DNA of 64,000 bases from Allobosea sp. Leaf344 (GCF_001426225.1 NZ_LMRT01000014.1:668318-732317), one strand, 5' to 3'; shown: positions 31,170 through 41,220, counted from the first letter of the stretch. Translations and numbers: made by a program. Notes: generated by a model not told the origin, from the sequence alone.

Positions 31170-32246
31170 ATGACCTACCGACTGCACCGCGCGCAATCCG
31201 TCCAGGCGCTCGTCCATGCGATGATCGTCAAGGCCGGCTGGACGGAAGCCGAGGCGCGCGAGACTGCGCATCATCTTGTGCTGGCCAATCTCAGCGGCCA
31301 TGACAGCCATGGCGTCGGCATGCTGCCGCTCTATTTCCAGTCGCTGCTCGACGGCAATCTCTCGCCCTCCTCGCAGCCCCTCGCGCGCAATACCCTGGCG
31401 CCGTTCCTGATCGTCGACGCCCATGTCGCGCTCGGCCAGCCGGCCGCGCGCCAGGCGGTGGAGCAGGCCTGCACCATGGCGCAGGCCGGCGGCGTCGCCA
31501 TACTGAACCTGCTCGACGCGCATCATATCGGGCGGATCGGCCATTATGCCGAGGTCGCGGCCGAGGCCGGGCTGCTCTCGATGTTCTGGGTCAATGTCGC
31601 CGGCCGCCCGCCGATCGTCGCTCCTTTCGCGGCGAAGGAAGCGCGCTTCGGCACCAACCCCCACGCCATCGGCATCCCGGTGCCGGAGAGCGACCCGATC
31701 ATCCTGGATTTCGCCACCAGCCGCATGGCTCACGGCAAGGCGCGGGTCGCGCTGAACAAGGGCGAGCCGGTGCCCGAGGGCTATATCATCGATGGCGAGG
31801 GCCGGCCGACCACCGAGCCGCGCCACGTCTTCCAGCACGGGATCCATGGCGATGAGCGGCTGGGCGCGCTGCTGCCCTTCGGCGACCATAAGGGCGCGGG
31901 CCTGTCGCTGATCGCGGAGCTGCTCTCGGCCGGGCTGATGGGCGCCGCACGCATCGACCAGAAGCCACAGAAGAGCTGGATCATCAACTCGCTCTTCGCC
32001 GTGCTGATCGACCCGGCCCGGCTCGAGCCGGACGCGGCGCAGCGCAAGCAGCGCATCGAGAGCTACCTGGCTTTCGTGCGCGCCGCCGCGCCCCAGGACC
32101 CGGCGAACCCGGTGCTGGCGCCCGGCGACAAGGAGCGTGCCATGCGCCTCGCCCGGGGTCGCGACGGCATCCCGCTCGATGACGAGACCTGGTCGCAGAT
32201 CGCCGCCGCCGCAAGGCGCTACGGCATCGATGCCGAGGCCTTCTGA
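31170..32246 (+). CDS. Ldh-family (malate/L-lactate type) NAD(P)-dependent dehydrogenase
   Basis: This 358-residue oxidoreductase of the malate/L-sulfolactate/ureidoglycolate dehydrogenase family is not related to classical LDH. It has NLSGHDSHGVGMLPLYFQSL near residue 45 (the His-containing family signature), FGTNPHAIGIPVPESDPIIL and FGDHKGAGLSLIAELLS. The family reduces or oxidises 2-oxo/2-hydroxy acids; the exact substrate is not evident. It is the only plus-strand gene within the 30.6-40.1 kb suf region and is divergent from sufA. Confidence 0.87.
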   Translation: MTYRLHRAQSVQALVHAMIVKAGWTEAEARETAHHLVLANLSGHDSHGVGMLPLYFQSLLDGNLSPSSQPLARNTLAPFLIVDAHVALGQPAARQAVEQACTMAQAGGVAILNLLDAHHIGRIGHYAEVAAEAGLLSMFWVNVAGRPPIVAPFAAKEARFGTNPHAIGIPVPESDPIILDFATSRMAHGKARVALNKGEPVPEGYIIDGEGRPTTEPRHVFQHGIHGDERLGALLPFGDHKGAGLSLIAELLSAGLMGAARIDQKPQKSWIINSLFAVLIDPARLEPDAAQRKQRIESYLAFVRAAAPQDPANPVLAPGDKERAMRLARGRDGIPLDDETWSQIAAAARRYGIDAEAF

Positions 32247-32280
32247 GACGCGGCCAGGCTATTCGGCGAGGCCCCGCCCC

Positions 32281-33171
32281 TCAGAGCAGCGCTTCCCCGC
32301 GCAGCACCGCCACGCAATCGCCGCCCACGCTGGCGCGGATGCCGTCTTCGCTGCGCCAGGCGGTCAGGTCGAGCTTACTCGGCCGCTTCATCTCGACGCC
32401 CTGGATCAGCGAAAACACTGCCGCGTCGCCACCGTCCAGCGACAGCAGCAGCGCGGCGAGCGTGGCGCTGGCGCTGCCGGTCGCCGGATCTTCCCAGGTG
32501 CCGCCCAGCGGCGCGAACATCCGGGCGCGGATCGTGGTGTCGCTGTCGCGCACATAGAGGAAGAGCGAGAAGCGGCCCTCCAGCGCCGGGGTCGCCTGCA
32601 GCACCGAGCGGAACTGGCCGAGATCGGGCGTCGCCCGGGACAGCGCCTCGGGCCGCAGCTGGGCCAGCACGAAATGCACGCCGACGGAGGCGCGGATCGG
32701 CCTGTGGGCGTCGATCAGGATATCGGAGGGGTCGAGACCGGCACAGGCGGCGATCGCCTCCGGCGGCAGCTCCACGCTCGTCGAGAGCGGTTGCGGCGCG
32801 TCGATCACCGCGCCCCGGACCTCGCCGCCGGCATCGGCCTTGACCTTCACCGTCACGAGCCCGGCCATCTCCTCGAAGCGCAGAACACCGGCGTCGTCGC
32901 GGCCATGTCTCGCCAGCACGAAGGCGGTGCCGACATTGGGATGCCCGGCGAAGGGCATTTCATGGCTGCGCGTGAAGATCCGCACCCGGGCCGTATTGGC
33001 CGGGTCCGAAGGCGGCAGGACGAAGGTCGTCTCGCTGTAGTTCATCTCCGCCGCGAGCGATTGCATCTCGCTGTCGCTCAGGCCCCGCGCATCGGTGAAG
33101 ACGGCGAGCTGGTTGCCGCCGAAGCGGGTCCCGGTGAAGACATCGACGGTCTCAAAGGCGAATTTGCGCAT
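32281..33171 (-). CDS. PhzF-family isomerase
   Basis: This 296-residue protein has a two-domain diaminopimelate-epimerase-like fold. The family hallmarks are present: TRFGGNQLAVF, the catalytic Glu in MNYSETTFV, MPFAGHPNVGTAFVL and EDPATGSASATLAALL. The family includes the phenazine enzyme PhzF, but most members have unknown substrates, and no phenazine genes lie nearby. It sits between the DUF59 gene and sufA on the suf strand, probably as an insertion in the ancestral suf order. Confidence 0.88.
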   Translation of the reverse strand: MRKFAFETVDVFTGTRFGGNQLAVFTDARGLSDSEMQSLAAEMNYSETTFVLPPSDPANTARVRIFTRSHEMPFAGHPNVGTAFVLARHGRDDAGVLRFEEMAGLVTVKVKADAGGEVRGAVIDAPQPLSTSVELPPEAIAACAGLDPSDILIDAHRPIRASVGVHFVLAQLRPEALSRATPDLGQFRSVLQATPALEGRFSLFLYVRDSDTTIRARMFAPLGGTWEDPATGSASATLAALLLSLDGGDAAVFSLIQGVEMKRPSKLDLTAWRSEDGIRASVGGDCVAVLRGEALL

Positions 33172-33290
33172 CGCAGGCTCCGGCGGCGCGGCCCCCCGCG
33201 CATCGCCCTATCCATGCCGCGTCGCGGCGCCTGCGGATAATCAACTGTGGTGATGGCAGGCATCACCGATGGCGAAGCGCCGCGCCGGCG

Positions 33291-33674
33291 CTACCACATG
33301 TCGAGGGCGACGCGCGCCTCGTCCGACATGCGCGACTGGTCCCAGGGCGGATCGAACGTCATGTTGACGCTCACCGCGGCGACGCCCGGGACGGCGCCGA
33401 CGGCGTTCTCGACCCAGCCCGGCATCTCGCCCGCCACCGGGCAGCCCGGCGCGGTCAGCGTCATGTCGATCGTCACTACGCGGTCATCGGCGATGTCGAC
33501 GCGGTAGATCAGCCCGAGCTCGTAGATGTCGGAGGGGATCTCGGGATCGTAGACCGTCTTCAGCGCGGCGATGATATCGTCGGTCAGGCGGTCGATCTCC
33601 TCGGGCGGCAGGCCGGCGCTCGCTCCCATCGTCGGGGCGTTCGGCTTCAGCTCGTCGGCGGCAGTGTCGGTCAT
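33291..33674 (-). CDS. sufT: SUF-system DUF59 (MIP18/PaaD-like) protein
   Basis: This 127-residue protein contains the DUF59 core: ALKTVYDPEIPSDIYELGLI, then TLTAPGCPVAGEMPGWVENA with the conserved cysteine. DUF59 proteins help maturation of Fe-S proteins and are regular members of alphaproteobacterial suf operons. It lies 31 bp downstream of sufS and is almost certainly cotranscribed. The name SufT follows usage for DUF59 proteins with SUF genes; its precise step is not settled. Confidence 0.88.
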   Translation of the reverse strand: MTDTAADELKPNAPTMGASAGLPPEEIDRLTDDIIAALKTVYDPEIPSDIYELGLIYRVDIADDRVVTIDMTLTAPGCPVAGEMPGWVENAVGAVPGVAAVSVNMTFDPPWDQSRMSDEARVALDMW

Positions 33675-33705
33675 CGGCTTTTCCGTCTCGTCGTCCGGGT
33701 GCCGT

Positions 33706-34953
33706 TCAGGCGAACAGGCTCTCGGCCTTGCGAAGGGCTTCGACCAGCCTATCCACTTCCTCGAGCGTGTTGTAGAGGCCGAAGGAGGCGCGACAGGTCG
33801 ATGTCACTCCATATCGGGCCAGAAGCGGCATAGCGCAATGGGTGCCAGCCCTTACGGCGACGCCGGACCGATCGATCACGGTCGCGACATCATGCGCATG
33901 CGCCCCCTTCATCTCGAAGGCGATGATCGCGCCCTTCTCCTCGGCCTTGCCGAAGATCCGGATCGAGTTCATCTCGCCGAGCCGCTGCATGGCGTAGTCG
34001 CGCAAGGACGCCTCATGGGCGGCGATCCGGTCGCGGCCCAGCGCCATCATGTAGTCGAGCCCGGCGCCCAGCCCGACCGCCTCGATGATCGCCGGCGTAC
34101 CGGCCTCGAAGCGATGCGGCGGGTCGTTATAGGTCACCGTGTCTTCGCTGACCGTGACGATCATCTCGCCGCCGCCCTCATAGGGCGGCAGGACCTCCAG
34201 CCATTCGCGCTTGCCCCAGAGCACGCCCGATCCGGTGGGCCCATAGGTTTTGTGGCCGGTGAAGCAGAAGAAGTCGCAGCCCAGCGCCTGCACGTCGACC
34301 GGCAGATGCACGGCGCTCTGGCTGCCGTCGACGACGAGCGGGATCTTGTAGCTCTGGCAGATCCGGGCGATCTCGGCGATCGGCAGGATCGTGCCGATGG
34401 CGTTCGACATATGCGTGAGCGACACCACCTTGGTGCGCGGCGAGATCAGCTTCTCGAATTCCTCGAGCAGGAAATTGCCGTCCTCGTCGACCGGCGCCCA
34501 GCGGATGACGGCGCCATGCGCCTCCCGCCAGTAATGCCAGGGCACGATGTTGGAATGATGCTCGAGGATGGAGAGGATGATCTCGTCACCCTCCTGGATC
34601 TTGAGATGGCGCCCGAGCGAGGAGGCGACCGTGTTCAGCGCCCCGGTCGAGGAGCGCGTGAAGACGATCTCCTCGATATGCGCGGCGTTGAGGAATGTCC
34701 GGGCGCTTTCGCGCGCGCCCTCATAGGCCTCGGTCGAGGCGTTGGCGAGGTAGTGCAGCCCGCGATGGACATTGGCGTAATCCTCGCGCATCAGCCGCGT
34801 CATCGCCTCGATCACCGCCTCCGGCTTTTGCGCGGACGCGGCATTGTCGAGATAGACCAGCGGCTTGCCATAGACCGAGCGCGACAAGATCGGGAAATCC
34901 CGGCGCACGGCCGCGACGTCATAGGGCATTGCCGCGGGCGCGCCGTCCGTCAT
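33706..34953 (-). CDS. sufS: Cysteine desulfurase, SufS type
   Basis: This PLP enzyme of 415 residues removes sulfur from cysteine for Fe-S assembly. It has VYLDNAASAQKPEAVI, HHSNIVPWHYW, the PLP lysine in FTGHKTYGPTGSGVLWG and the catalytic Cys in RAGTHCAMPLL (group II, SufS-like). Two ATGs lie 6 bp apart. The one at 34953 has GGGA at good spacing. The one at 34959 would overlap the upstream tautomerase stop as ATGA. Either way translation is coupled to the tautomerase gene. Confidence 0.95.
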   Translation of the reverse strand: MTDGAPAAMPYDVAAVRRDFPILSRSVYGKPLVYLDNAASAQKPEAVIEAMTRLMREDYANVHRGLHYLANASTEAYEGARESARTFLNAAHIEEIVFTRSSTGALNTVASSLGRHLKIQEGDEIILSILEHHSNIVPWHYWREAHGAVIRWAPVDEDGNFLLEEFEKLISPRTKVVSLTHMSNAIGTILPIAEIARICQSYKIPLVVDGSQSAVHLPVDVQALGCDFFCFTGHKTYGPTGSGVLWGKREWLEVLPPYEGGGEMIVTVSEDTVTYNDPPHRFEAGTPAIIEAVGLGAGLDYMMALGRDRIAAHEASLRDYAMQRLGEMNSIRIFGKAEEKGAIIAFEMKGAHAHDVATVIDRSGVAVRAGTHCAMPLLARYGVTSTCRASFGLYNTLEEVDRLVEALRKAESLFA

Positions 34954-34955
34954 CG

Positions 34956-35162
34956 TCATTCCCTTTTTCCCGCCTCGCGCGGCTCGTCGACAAGAGCGCC
35001 GGCATGGCCCCAATCCGAGCGCTCGATCTCCTGGATCACGATATGCGTCGTCTCCGGGTTCTTGCCGAGGACGCGCACCAGCGTCGCGGTGAACTCCTTG
35101 ACGATCTCGGCCTTCTGCTCGCGCGAGGCGCCCTTCGTGATCTGGAGATTGACATAGGGCAT
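34956..35162 (-). CDS. 4-oxalocrotonate tautomerase-like protein inside the suf operon
   Basis: This 68-residue protein starts MPYVNLQITKGASREQK. After Met removal Pro1 is the expected catalytic base of the tautomerase superfamily. A helix (AEIVKEFTATLVRVLG) and the second strand HIVIQEIERSDWGHAG follow. Its ATG overlaps the sufD stop as TGATG, and its stop abuts or overlaps the sufS start, so all three are translationally coupled. No role for such an enzyme in Fe-S assembly is known to me. It could be a passenger. Confidence 0.85.
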   Translation of the reverse strand: MPYVNLQITKGASREQKAEIVKEFTATLVRVLGKNPETTHIVIQEIERSDWGHAGALVDEPREAGKRE

Positions 35163-36514
35163 CAGCCGGCTTCTCCCACCGACACGGTGTCGCGGCGGCC
35201 CTGCAGCCAGCGCTCGATCTCGGCCATCACCAGCTCGCGCAGCGTCTCGTCCTGCACGAACTCCACCGCCTCGCCGGCGAAGGCCTGCAGCACCAGCGCC
35301 TCGGCCTGCTGCCGCGGCAGGCCGCGGGCCATCAGATAGAACAGCTGATCGGCATCCATCTGCGCAACGGTGGCGCCATGGCCGCAGACCACGTCGTCGG
35401 CGAAGATCTCGAGCTCCGGCTTGTTGAACATCGTTGCGCCGTCGTTCAGCAGCAGCGTGTTGCTCTTCATGCCGCCATCGGTCTTCTGCGCGTATTGCCG
35501 CACGATCACCTTGCCTTGGAAGACGCCGGTGCCCTCCCCGCCGATGATCGTCTTGAACAATTCGCGGCTGGTGCCATGCGGCACGGCATGGTCCATGACC
35601 AGCGTCACATCGGTGTGCTCGGTGCGATCGATCAGGTTGACGCCGCGCAGCCCGATCTCGCTGTGCTCGCCGGCATAGCGCACGAAATGCTGCTGGCGCA
35701 GCGTCGCCGCGTCGCAGGCCAGCGCGAAACTGTCGAATTTCGCCTGGGCGCCGACGGTCGCCAGCAGGCTCAGCACCTGCACGCTCTGCTCGGCCTGGCG
35801 GGTGACCAGGCGCAGATGCTGCACCTCGCTGCCATCGCCCGTCTCGAAGATCAGCGCGCCGTTGATCTGCGCCGCCTTCGCTCCCAGGCTTTCGCTGATC
35901 TCGACGATCGTCGCCTTGGCATGGGCGCCCACCAGCACCACCGAACGGTGGAAGAAGGCCGCCTCGGCCTCGCCGCTGGAGAGCGAGACGATCGCGATCG
36001 GCTCGGCGAGGTCGACCCCGTCGGCGATCTCGATGAAGACGCCGTCGCGCATCAGCGCCGTGTTCAGCATCAGCCCGGCATCGCCCTCGGCGACCACCGG
36101 CCCGGTCAGGATGCGCGGCAGGTCGCTGCGGGCCGAGACCAGCGCCTCGGTCAGCGGCTGGATGACGATCCCCGCCGGCAATTCGGCCAGAGTCGATAGG
36201 GCCGGCGCGAAATTGCCGTCGACCAGCACCAGCCGGACCCCGGGCAGGTTCAGCTCGGCGAGCCGGGCGCGCGCCGCGGCGTTGTCGGCGGCGGGCCGGG
36301 CCAGCGGCTTGGCCTCGCGCAGCAGGCCGCGCAGATCGGTATAGCGCCAGGCTTCGAGCCGGCGATTGGGCAGGCCCTTGGCCTCGAAGCCGGCGAAGGC
36401 GGCCTCGCGCAGCCGGCGGACCGAGGGAGCGCCCGGCAGCTCCGCCTTCACATTGGCGAACTGCTCGACCAGCTGCTGTTCGGCAGCGGTCCTGAGCGGC
36501 GTGACGATGGCCAT
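35162..36514 (-). CDS. sufD: Fe-S cluster assembly scaffold protein SufD
   Basis: This 450-residue SufB/SufD-family beta-helix protein works with SufB and the SufC ATPase as the scaffold SufBC2D. It has the N-terminal helical part (GLPNRRLEAWRYTDLRGLLR), a long beta-helix core, and the conserved C-terminal segment ELEIFADDVVCGHGATVAQM followed by LFYLMARGL. The ATG at 36514 overlaps the sufC stop as TGATG. It overlaps the downstream tautomerase start in the same way. Confidence 0.95.
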   Translation of the reverse strand: MAIVTPLRTAAEQQLVEQFANVKAELPGAPSVRRLREAAFAGFEAKGLPNRRLEAWRYTDLRGLLREAKPLARPAADNAAARARLAELNLPGVRLVLVDGNFAPALSTLAELPAGIVIQPLTEALVSARSDLPRILTGPVVAEGDAGLMLNTALMRDGVFIEIADGVDLAEPIAIVSLSSGEAEAAFFHRSVVLVGAHAKATIVEISESLGAKAAQINGALIFETGDGSEVQHLRLVTRQAEQSVQVLSLLATVGAQAKFDSFALACDAATLRQQHFVRYAGEHSEIGLRGVNLIDRTEHTDVTLVMDHAVPHGTSRELFKTIIGGEGTGVFQGKVIVRQYAQKTDGGMKSNTLLLNDGATMFNKPELEIFADDVVCGHGATVAQMDADQLFYLMARGLPRQQAEALVLQAFAGEAVEFVQDETLRELVMAEIERWLQGRRDTVSVGEAG

Positions 36515-37266
36515 CAGGCGGCCTCCGCATAGGCGGCGTAGCCGTTCTTCTCGAGCTCGAGCGCCAGTTCCTTGCCGCCCGTCTTCACGATCCGCCCCCG
36601 CGACATGACATGCACGGTATCGGGCACGATATGGTCGAGCAGGCGCTGGTAATGCGTGATCACCAGGAAGCCGCGGCTCTTGTCGCGCAGCGCGTTGACG
36701 CCCTCGGAGACGATGCGCAGCGCGTCGATGTCGAGGCCGGAATCGGTCTCGTCCAGGATGCACATGGACGGCGCCAGCAGCGCCATCTGCAAAATTTCCA
36801 TCCGCTTCTTCTCGCCGCCGGAGAAGCCGACATTGAGCGGCCGGCGCAGCATGTCCTTGGCGATCCCGAGCCGGTCGGCCGCGGCGTTGACGCGCTTGAT
36901 GAAGTCCGGCGTCAGCAGCTCGGCCTCGCCGCGCGCCTTGCGCTGGGCGTTCATCGCCGCCTTCAGGAAGGTCATGGTGGCGACGCCCGGGATTTCCAGC
37001 GGATACTGGAAGGCCAGGAAGATGCCGGCGGCGGCGCGCTGATCGGCCTCCATCTCCAGCACGTTCTCGCCATTGAGCAGGATCTCGCCGTCCAGGACCT
37101 CGTAATCCTCCTTGCCGGCGATGACATAGCTCAGCGTCGACTTGCCGGAGCCGTTCGGCCCCATGATCGCGGCGACCTCGCCATCGTTCACGGTGAGGTT
37201 GAGGCCATTGAGGATCTGCTTGTCCTCATCGGCGATCTTGACGACGAGATTGCGAATTTCGAGCAT
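36514..37266 (-). CDS. sufC: Fe-S cluster assembly ATPase SufC
   Basis: This 250-residue ABC-type ATPase has no membrane domain. Walker A is [10 protein letters not shown], the signature is [12 protein letters not shown], Walker B is [16 protein letters not shown], and the switch His is in [10 protein letters not shown]. It drives conformational change in the SufBCD scaffold. It lies 104 bp after sufB, across a gap with a repeat-like palindrome and a strong hairpin, and overlaps sufD by one base. Confidence 0.97.
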   Translation of the reverse strand: MLEIRNLVVKIADEDKQILNGLNLTVNDGEVAAIMGPNGSGKSTLSYVIAGKEDYEVLDGEILLNGENVLEMEADQRAAAGIFLAFQYPLEIPGVATMTFLKAAMNAQRKARGEAELLTPDFIKRVNAAADRLGIAKDMLRRPLNVGFSGGEKKRMEILQMALLAPSMCILDETDSGLDIDALRIVSEGVNALRDKSRGFLVITHYQRLLDHIVPDTVHVMSRGRIVKTGGKELALELEKNGYAAYAEAA

Positions 37267-37285
37267 GGTTTGGTTCTTTCGTGAG

Positions 37286-37323
37286 CCCTCACCCTGAGAA
37301 GCGCCTGCGCGTCTCGAAGGGTG
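37286..37323. repeat. REP-like palindromic element between sufB and sufC
   Basis: CACCCT-GAG and CTC-GA-AGGGTG form an imperfect hairpin across about 14 loop bases. The pattern, CCTCACCCTGAG followed by CTCGAAGGGTG, resembles a dispersed extragenic palindrome that I recall from Bradyrhizobium, Bosea and relatives. I found no second copy in this window, so the family assignment rests on memory. Confidence 0.5.
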
Positions 37324-37335
37324 CTTCCAGTGCGA

Positions 37336-37360
37336 CCCCCATCCGTCCCGCGGATGGGGG
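37336..37360. terminator. Strong hairpin between sufB and sufC
   Basis: The perfect 10-bp stem CCCCCATCCG/CGGATGGGGG with loop TCCCG lies 10 bp beyond the sufB stop. No T run follows on either strand. Within an operon it would more likely be an attenuator or RNA-processing/stabilising hairpin that sets the ratio of SufB to SufCD. Confidence 0.5.
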
Positions 37361-37370
37361 CTGGTTCAAA

Positions 37371-38843
<1,473 letters not shown>

Positions 38844-38909
38844 CTGCCTACTCTCCAGTCGCGGGTTCAAGGCCCGCCGGTGTGTCTACGTCTCGTTGGG
38901 TTATCCGGT

Positions 38910-40115
38910 TCAGGCTGCCGCCCGGGCCGTCCCCCCTGTCGCGCCGGCCGCCGCTTTCGCATAGGCCGCCAGAACCCGTTCGATGTCTTCCCCCGAGGTG
39001 GTCCAGCCGAGGCTCGCGCGCAAGGCCCCTCTGCTCATGGCAGGGTCGATTCCCATGGCGTCCAGCACATGCGAGCGCCTGACCTTGCCGGATGAGCAGG
39101 CCGAGCCGGAGGACAGCGCGATCCCCGCGAGGTCGAGCTTGATCAGCACCGTCTCGGCGCTCAGCCCCGGCGTCGCGAAGGCGCTGGTGTTCGGCAGGCG
39201 CGGAGCGCCCTCGCCGAACACGACCGTGCCCGGCGCCACGCTCTTCAGCCCCGCCTCGAGCCGATCCCGCAAGGGCCGCAGGCGCTGCGTCTCCTGAGAC
39301 AAGGCTTGGCCCGCCATCTCGGCGGCGACGCCCATGCCGACGATCCCCGGCACGTTCTCCGTGCCCGCGCGCCAGCCGCGCTCCTGGCCGCCGCCGCGCA
39401 GCAGCCGGTCGGCGAGCTCGAGCGCGCCGCTGCGCAGGATGACGGCGCCGACGCCCTTGGGGCCGCCGAACTTATGCGCGGACAGCGTCAGCGCGTCGAT
39501 GCCGAGCGCCGTGATGTCGATCGCAATCTTGCCGGCGGCCTGGACGGCGTCGCTATGGACCAGCGCCCCGAACCGCCGCGCCAGCGCCACGACCGCGGCG
39601 AGCGGCTGGATCACGCCGGTCTCGTTATTGGCCAGATGCAGCGAGACCAGGGCCCGGGCGCCCGGCGCCTCGCGCTGCAGCCTCGTCAGCCTGGCCTCGA
39701 GCCAGTCGAGCCGGACCAGGCCGTCGCCATCGACCGGGATCGCCTCGGCCGCGGAAGCTGCGAAACGATGGCCTTCGCGAACGCAGGCATGTTCGGTGGC
39801 CCCGTGCAGCAGCAGGCTCGACGGCACGCGCACGCAGTCGCGCCCGCCATCGCAATCCATCAGCGCAGGCGACAGGATCATGGCGTTCGCCTCGGTCCCG
39901 CCGCTGGTGAACACCACCTCGCCAGCCCGCGCGCCGACCAGCGCCGCGACCCGCTCTCGCGCCTGTTCGATCGCGGCCCGCGCCGCACGACCCTCGCCAT
40001 GCACGGAGGAGGCGTTGCCGGGCAGATCGGTCAGGGCGCGCGCCATCGCCTGCGCGACCTCGGGACGAACCGGGGTCGTGGCATTATGGTCGAGATAGGC
40101 GCGCGCAGCAGCCAT
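38910..40115 (-). CDS. Cysteine desulfurase, IscS/NifS-like, first gene of the suf operon
   Basis: This 401-residue PLP enzyme has AYLDHNATTPVRPEV, TSGGTEANAMIL, HLANNETGVIQPL, the PLP lysine in LSAHKFGGPKGVG and the catalytic loop LSSGSACSSGKVRRSHVLDA (Cys in SACSSG, group I). With SufS, the operon thus encodes two desulfurases, a pattern that I recall from alphaproteobacterial suf operons. I prefer the ATG at 40115; one at 40145 would add 10 residues. Neither has a strong ribosome binding site. The Irr-like box lies 168 bp upstream. Confidence 0.92.
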   Translation of the reverse strand: MAAARAYLDHNATTPVRPEVAQAMARALTDLPGNASSVHGEGRAARAAIEQARERVAALVGARAGEVVFTSGGTEANAMILSPALMDCDGGRDCVRVPSSLLLHGATEHACVREGHRFAASAAEAIPVDGDGLVRLDWLEARLTRLQREAPGARALVSLHLANNETGVIQPLAAVVALARRFGALVHSDAVQAAGKIAIDITALGIDALTLSAHKFGGPKGVGAVILRSGALELADRLLRGGGQERGWRAGTENVPGIVGMGVAAEMAGQALSQETQRLRPLRDRLEAGLKSVAPGTVVFGEGAPRLPNTSAFATPGLSAETVLIKLDLAGIALSSGSACSSGKVRRSHVLDAMGIDPAMSRGALRASLGWTTSGEDIERVLAAYAKAAAGATGGTARAAA

Positions 40116-40283
40116 GGCTTGGATCTGAGGCTCCGGTCCGTTCATGCCAGGGCGGCCAGGCAGGAAAAGCTTGAAATTGCTCCCCTGCGCCGTGCTATAG
40201 CCCGCCCTCCGAGCCATCGCGGCCGGGAGCCGACAGCGCCAGATGTGCAGGCGGCGTCACTGTTCCCGGTCCGTTCACGGCTG

Positions 40284-40298
40284 TTAGAACTATTCTAA
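40284..40298. promoter_or_regulatory. Irr/ICE-box-like palindrome at the suf operon
   Basis: TTAGAA-CTA-TTCTAA is a perfect inverted repeat that matches the iron control element (Irr box, TTAGAA-N3-TTCTAA) described for rhizobial iron- and haem-responsive genes. It lies 168 bp before the desulfurase start on the minus strand and 118 bp before the alpha/beta hydrolase on the plus strand. In related bacteria suf operons are repressed by Irr or RirA when iron is sufficient or limiting. Control of this operon by Irr is therefore a strong inference. The rest of 40116-40416 holds no gene. Confidence 0.8.
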
Positions 40299-40416
40299 GC
40301 GCTTGATGTAGGGCGCGAGCGGCGGGGCCGTCAAGGGCGAGCGGGCAAACGCGATGGCGATTTCGCGCCATTTTGCCTCTCGTCGCGGCCCAGCCTCAGC
40401 AAAAGGCGACCAGACG

Positions 40417-41088
40417 ATGCCAGAGGTGATCTTCAACGGGCCCGCAGGCCGGATCGAGGGGCGCTACCAGCCCGCCAAGAAGCGCGGCGCGCCGCTGGCG
40501 ATCATCCTGCATCCCCACCCGCAATTCGGCGGGACGATGAACAACCAGATCGTCTACAACCTGTTCTATACGTTCGTGAATCGCGGCTTCTCGGCGTTGC
40601 GCTTCAATTTTCGCGGGGTCGGCCGCAGCCAGGGTCATTTCGACCATGGCGCGGGTGAGCTGTCCGATGCCGCGGCGGCGCTGGACTGGATGCAGGCGCT
40701 CAACCCCGAGGCCAAGAGCTGCTGGATCACCGGCGTCTCCTTCGGCGCCTGGATCGGCATGCAGCTGCTGATGCGCCGCCCCGAGATCGAGGGTTTCCTG
40801 TCGGTGGCGGCGATGGCCAACCGCTATGATTTCTCCTTCCTGGCGCCCTGCCCCTCCTCGGGCCTGTTCGTGCACGGCTCGGAGGATCGCGTCGCCCCGG
40901 TCAAGGAGGTGATGGCGGTGATCGAGAAGGTGAAGACCCAGAAGGGCATCCAGATCGAGCACACCGTGGTCGAGGGCGCGAACCATTTCTTCGACGGCAA
41001 GGTCGATGTGCTGATGAGCCAGGTCGGCGCCTATCTCGACCGCATGGTCGGCCCCGAAACCCTGAAATCCGAGCAGGAGCAGGTCTGA
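40417..41088 (+). CDS. Alpha/beta hydrolase, short dienelactone-hydrolase-like
   Basis: This 223-residue protein begins MPEVIFNGPAGRIEGRYQPA and has LAIILHPHPQFGGTMNN, NFRGVGRSQG, the nucleophile elbow GVSFGAWIG, the acid in HGSEDRVAP and the His in EGANHFFDG. Proteins of this pattern are conserved in proteobacteria with no assigned substrate. The ATG at 40417 is preferred over an in-frame upstream start at 40354. It is divergent from the suf operon and shares the Irr-box region. Confidence 0.87.
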   Translation: MPEVIFNGPAGRIEGRYQPAKKRGAPLAIILHPHPQFGGTMNNQIVYNLFYTFVNRGFSALRFNFRGVGRSQGHFDHGAGELSDAAAALDWMQALNPEAKSCWITGVSFGAWIGMQLLMRRPEIEGFLSVAAMANRYDFSFLAPCPSSGLFVHGSEDRVAPVKEVMAVIEKVKTQKGIQIEHTVVEGANHFFDGKVDVLMSQVGAYLDRMVGPETLKSEQEQV

Positions 41089-41220
41089 GCCGCCGGCCCA
41101 GCCCTGCCTGCCGGGGCGCCGTACCCTGCGGCGTCGCCGGCGAGCTCCAGCGCCCTCCTGCGCGATCGGGCCTCGCCCGGCGCGCCGAGCGAGGGACCCG
41201 AGAGACGAACGAGCCAAGCC

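Noticed and set aside
32281..33171. Phenazine biosynthesis gene
   Set aside because: The protein is PhzF-family, but no other phenazine genes are present and most family members have other, unknown substrates.
37286..37360. CRISPR or phage attachment site between sufB and sufC
   Set aside because: There are no regularly spaced direct repeats, no cas genes, no integrase, and no tRNA gene; the structures are simple hairpins.
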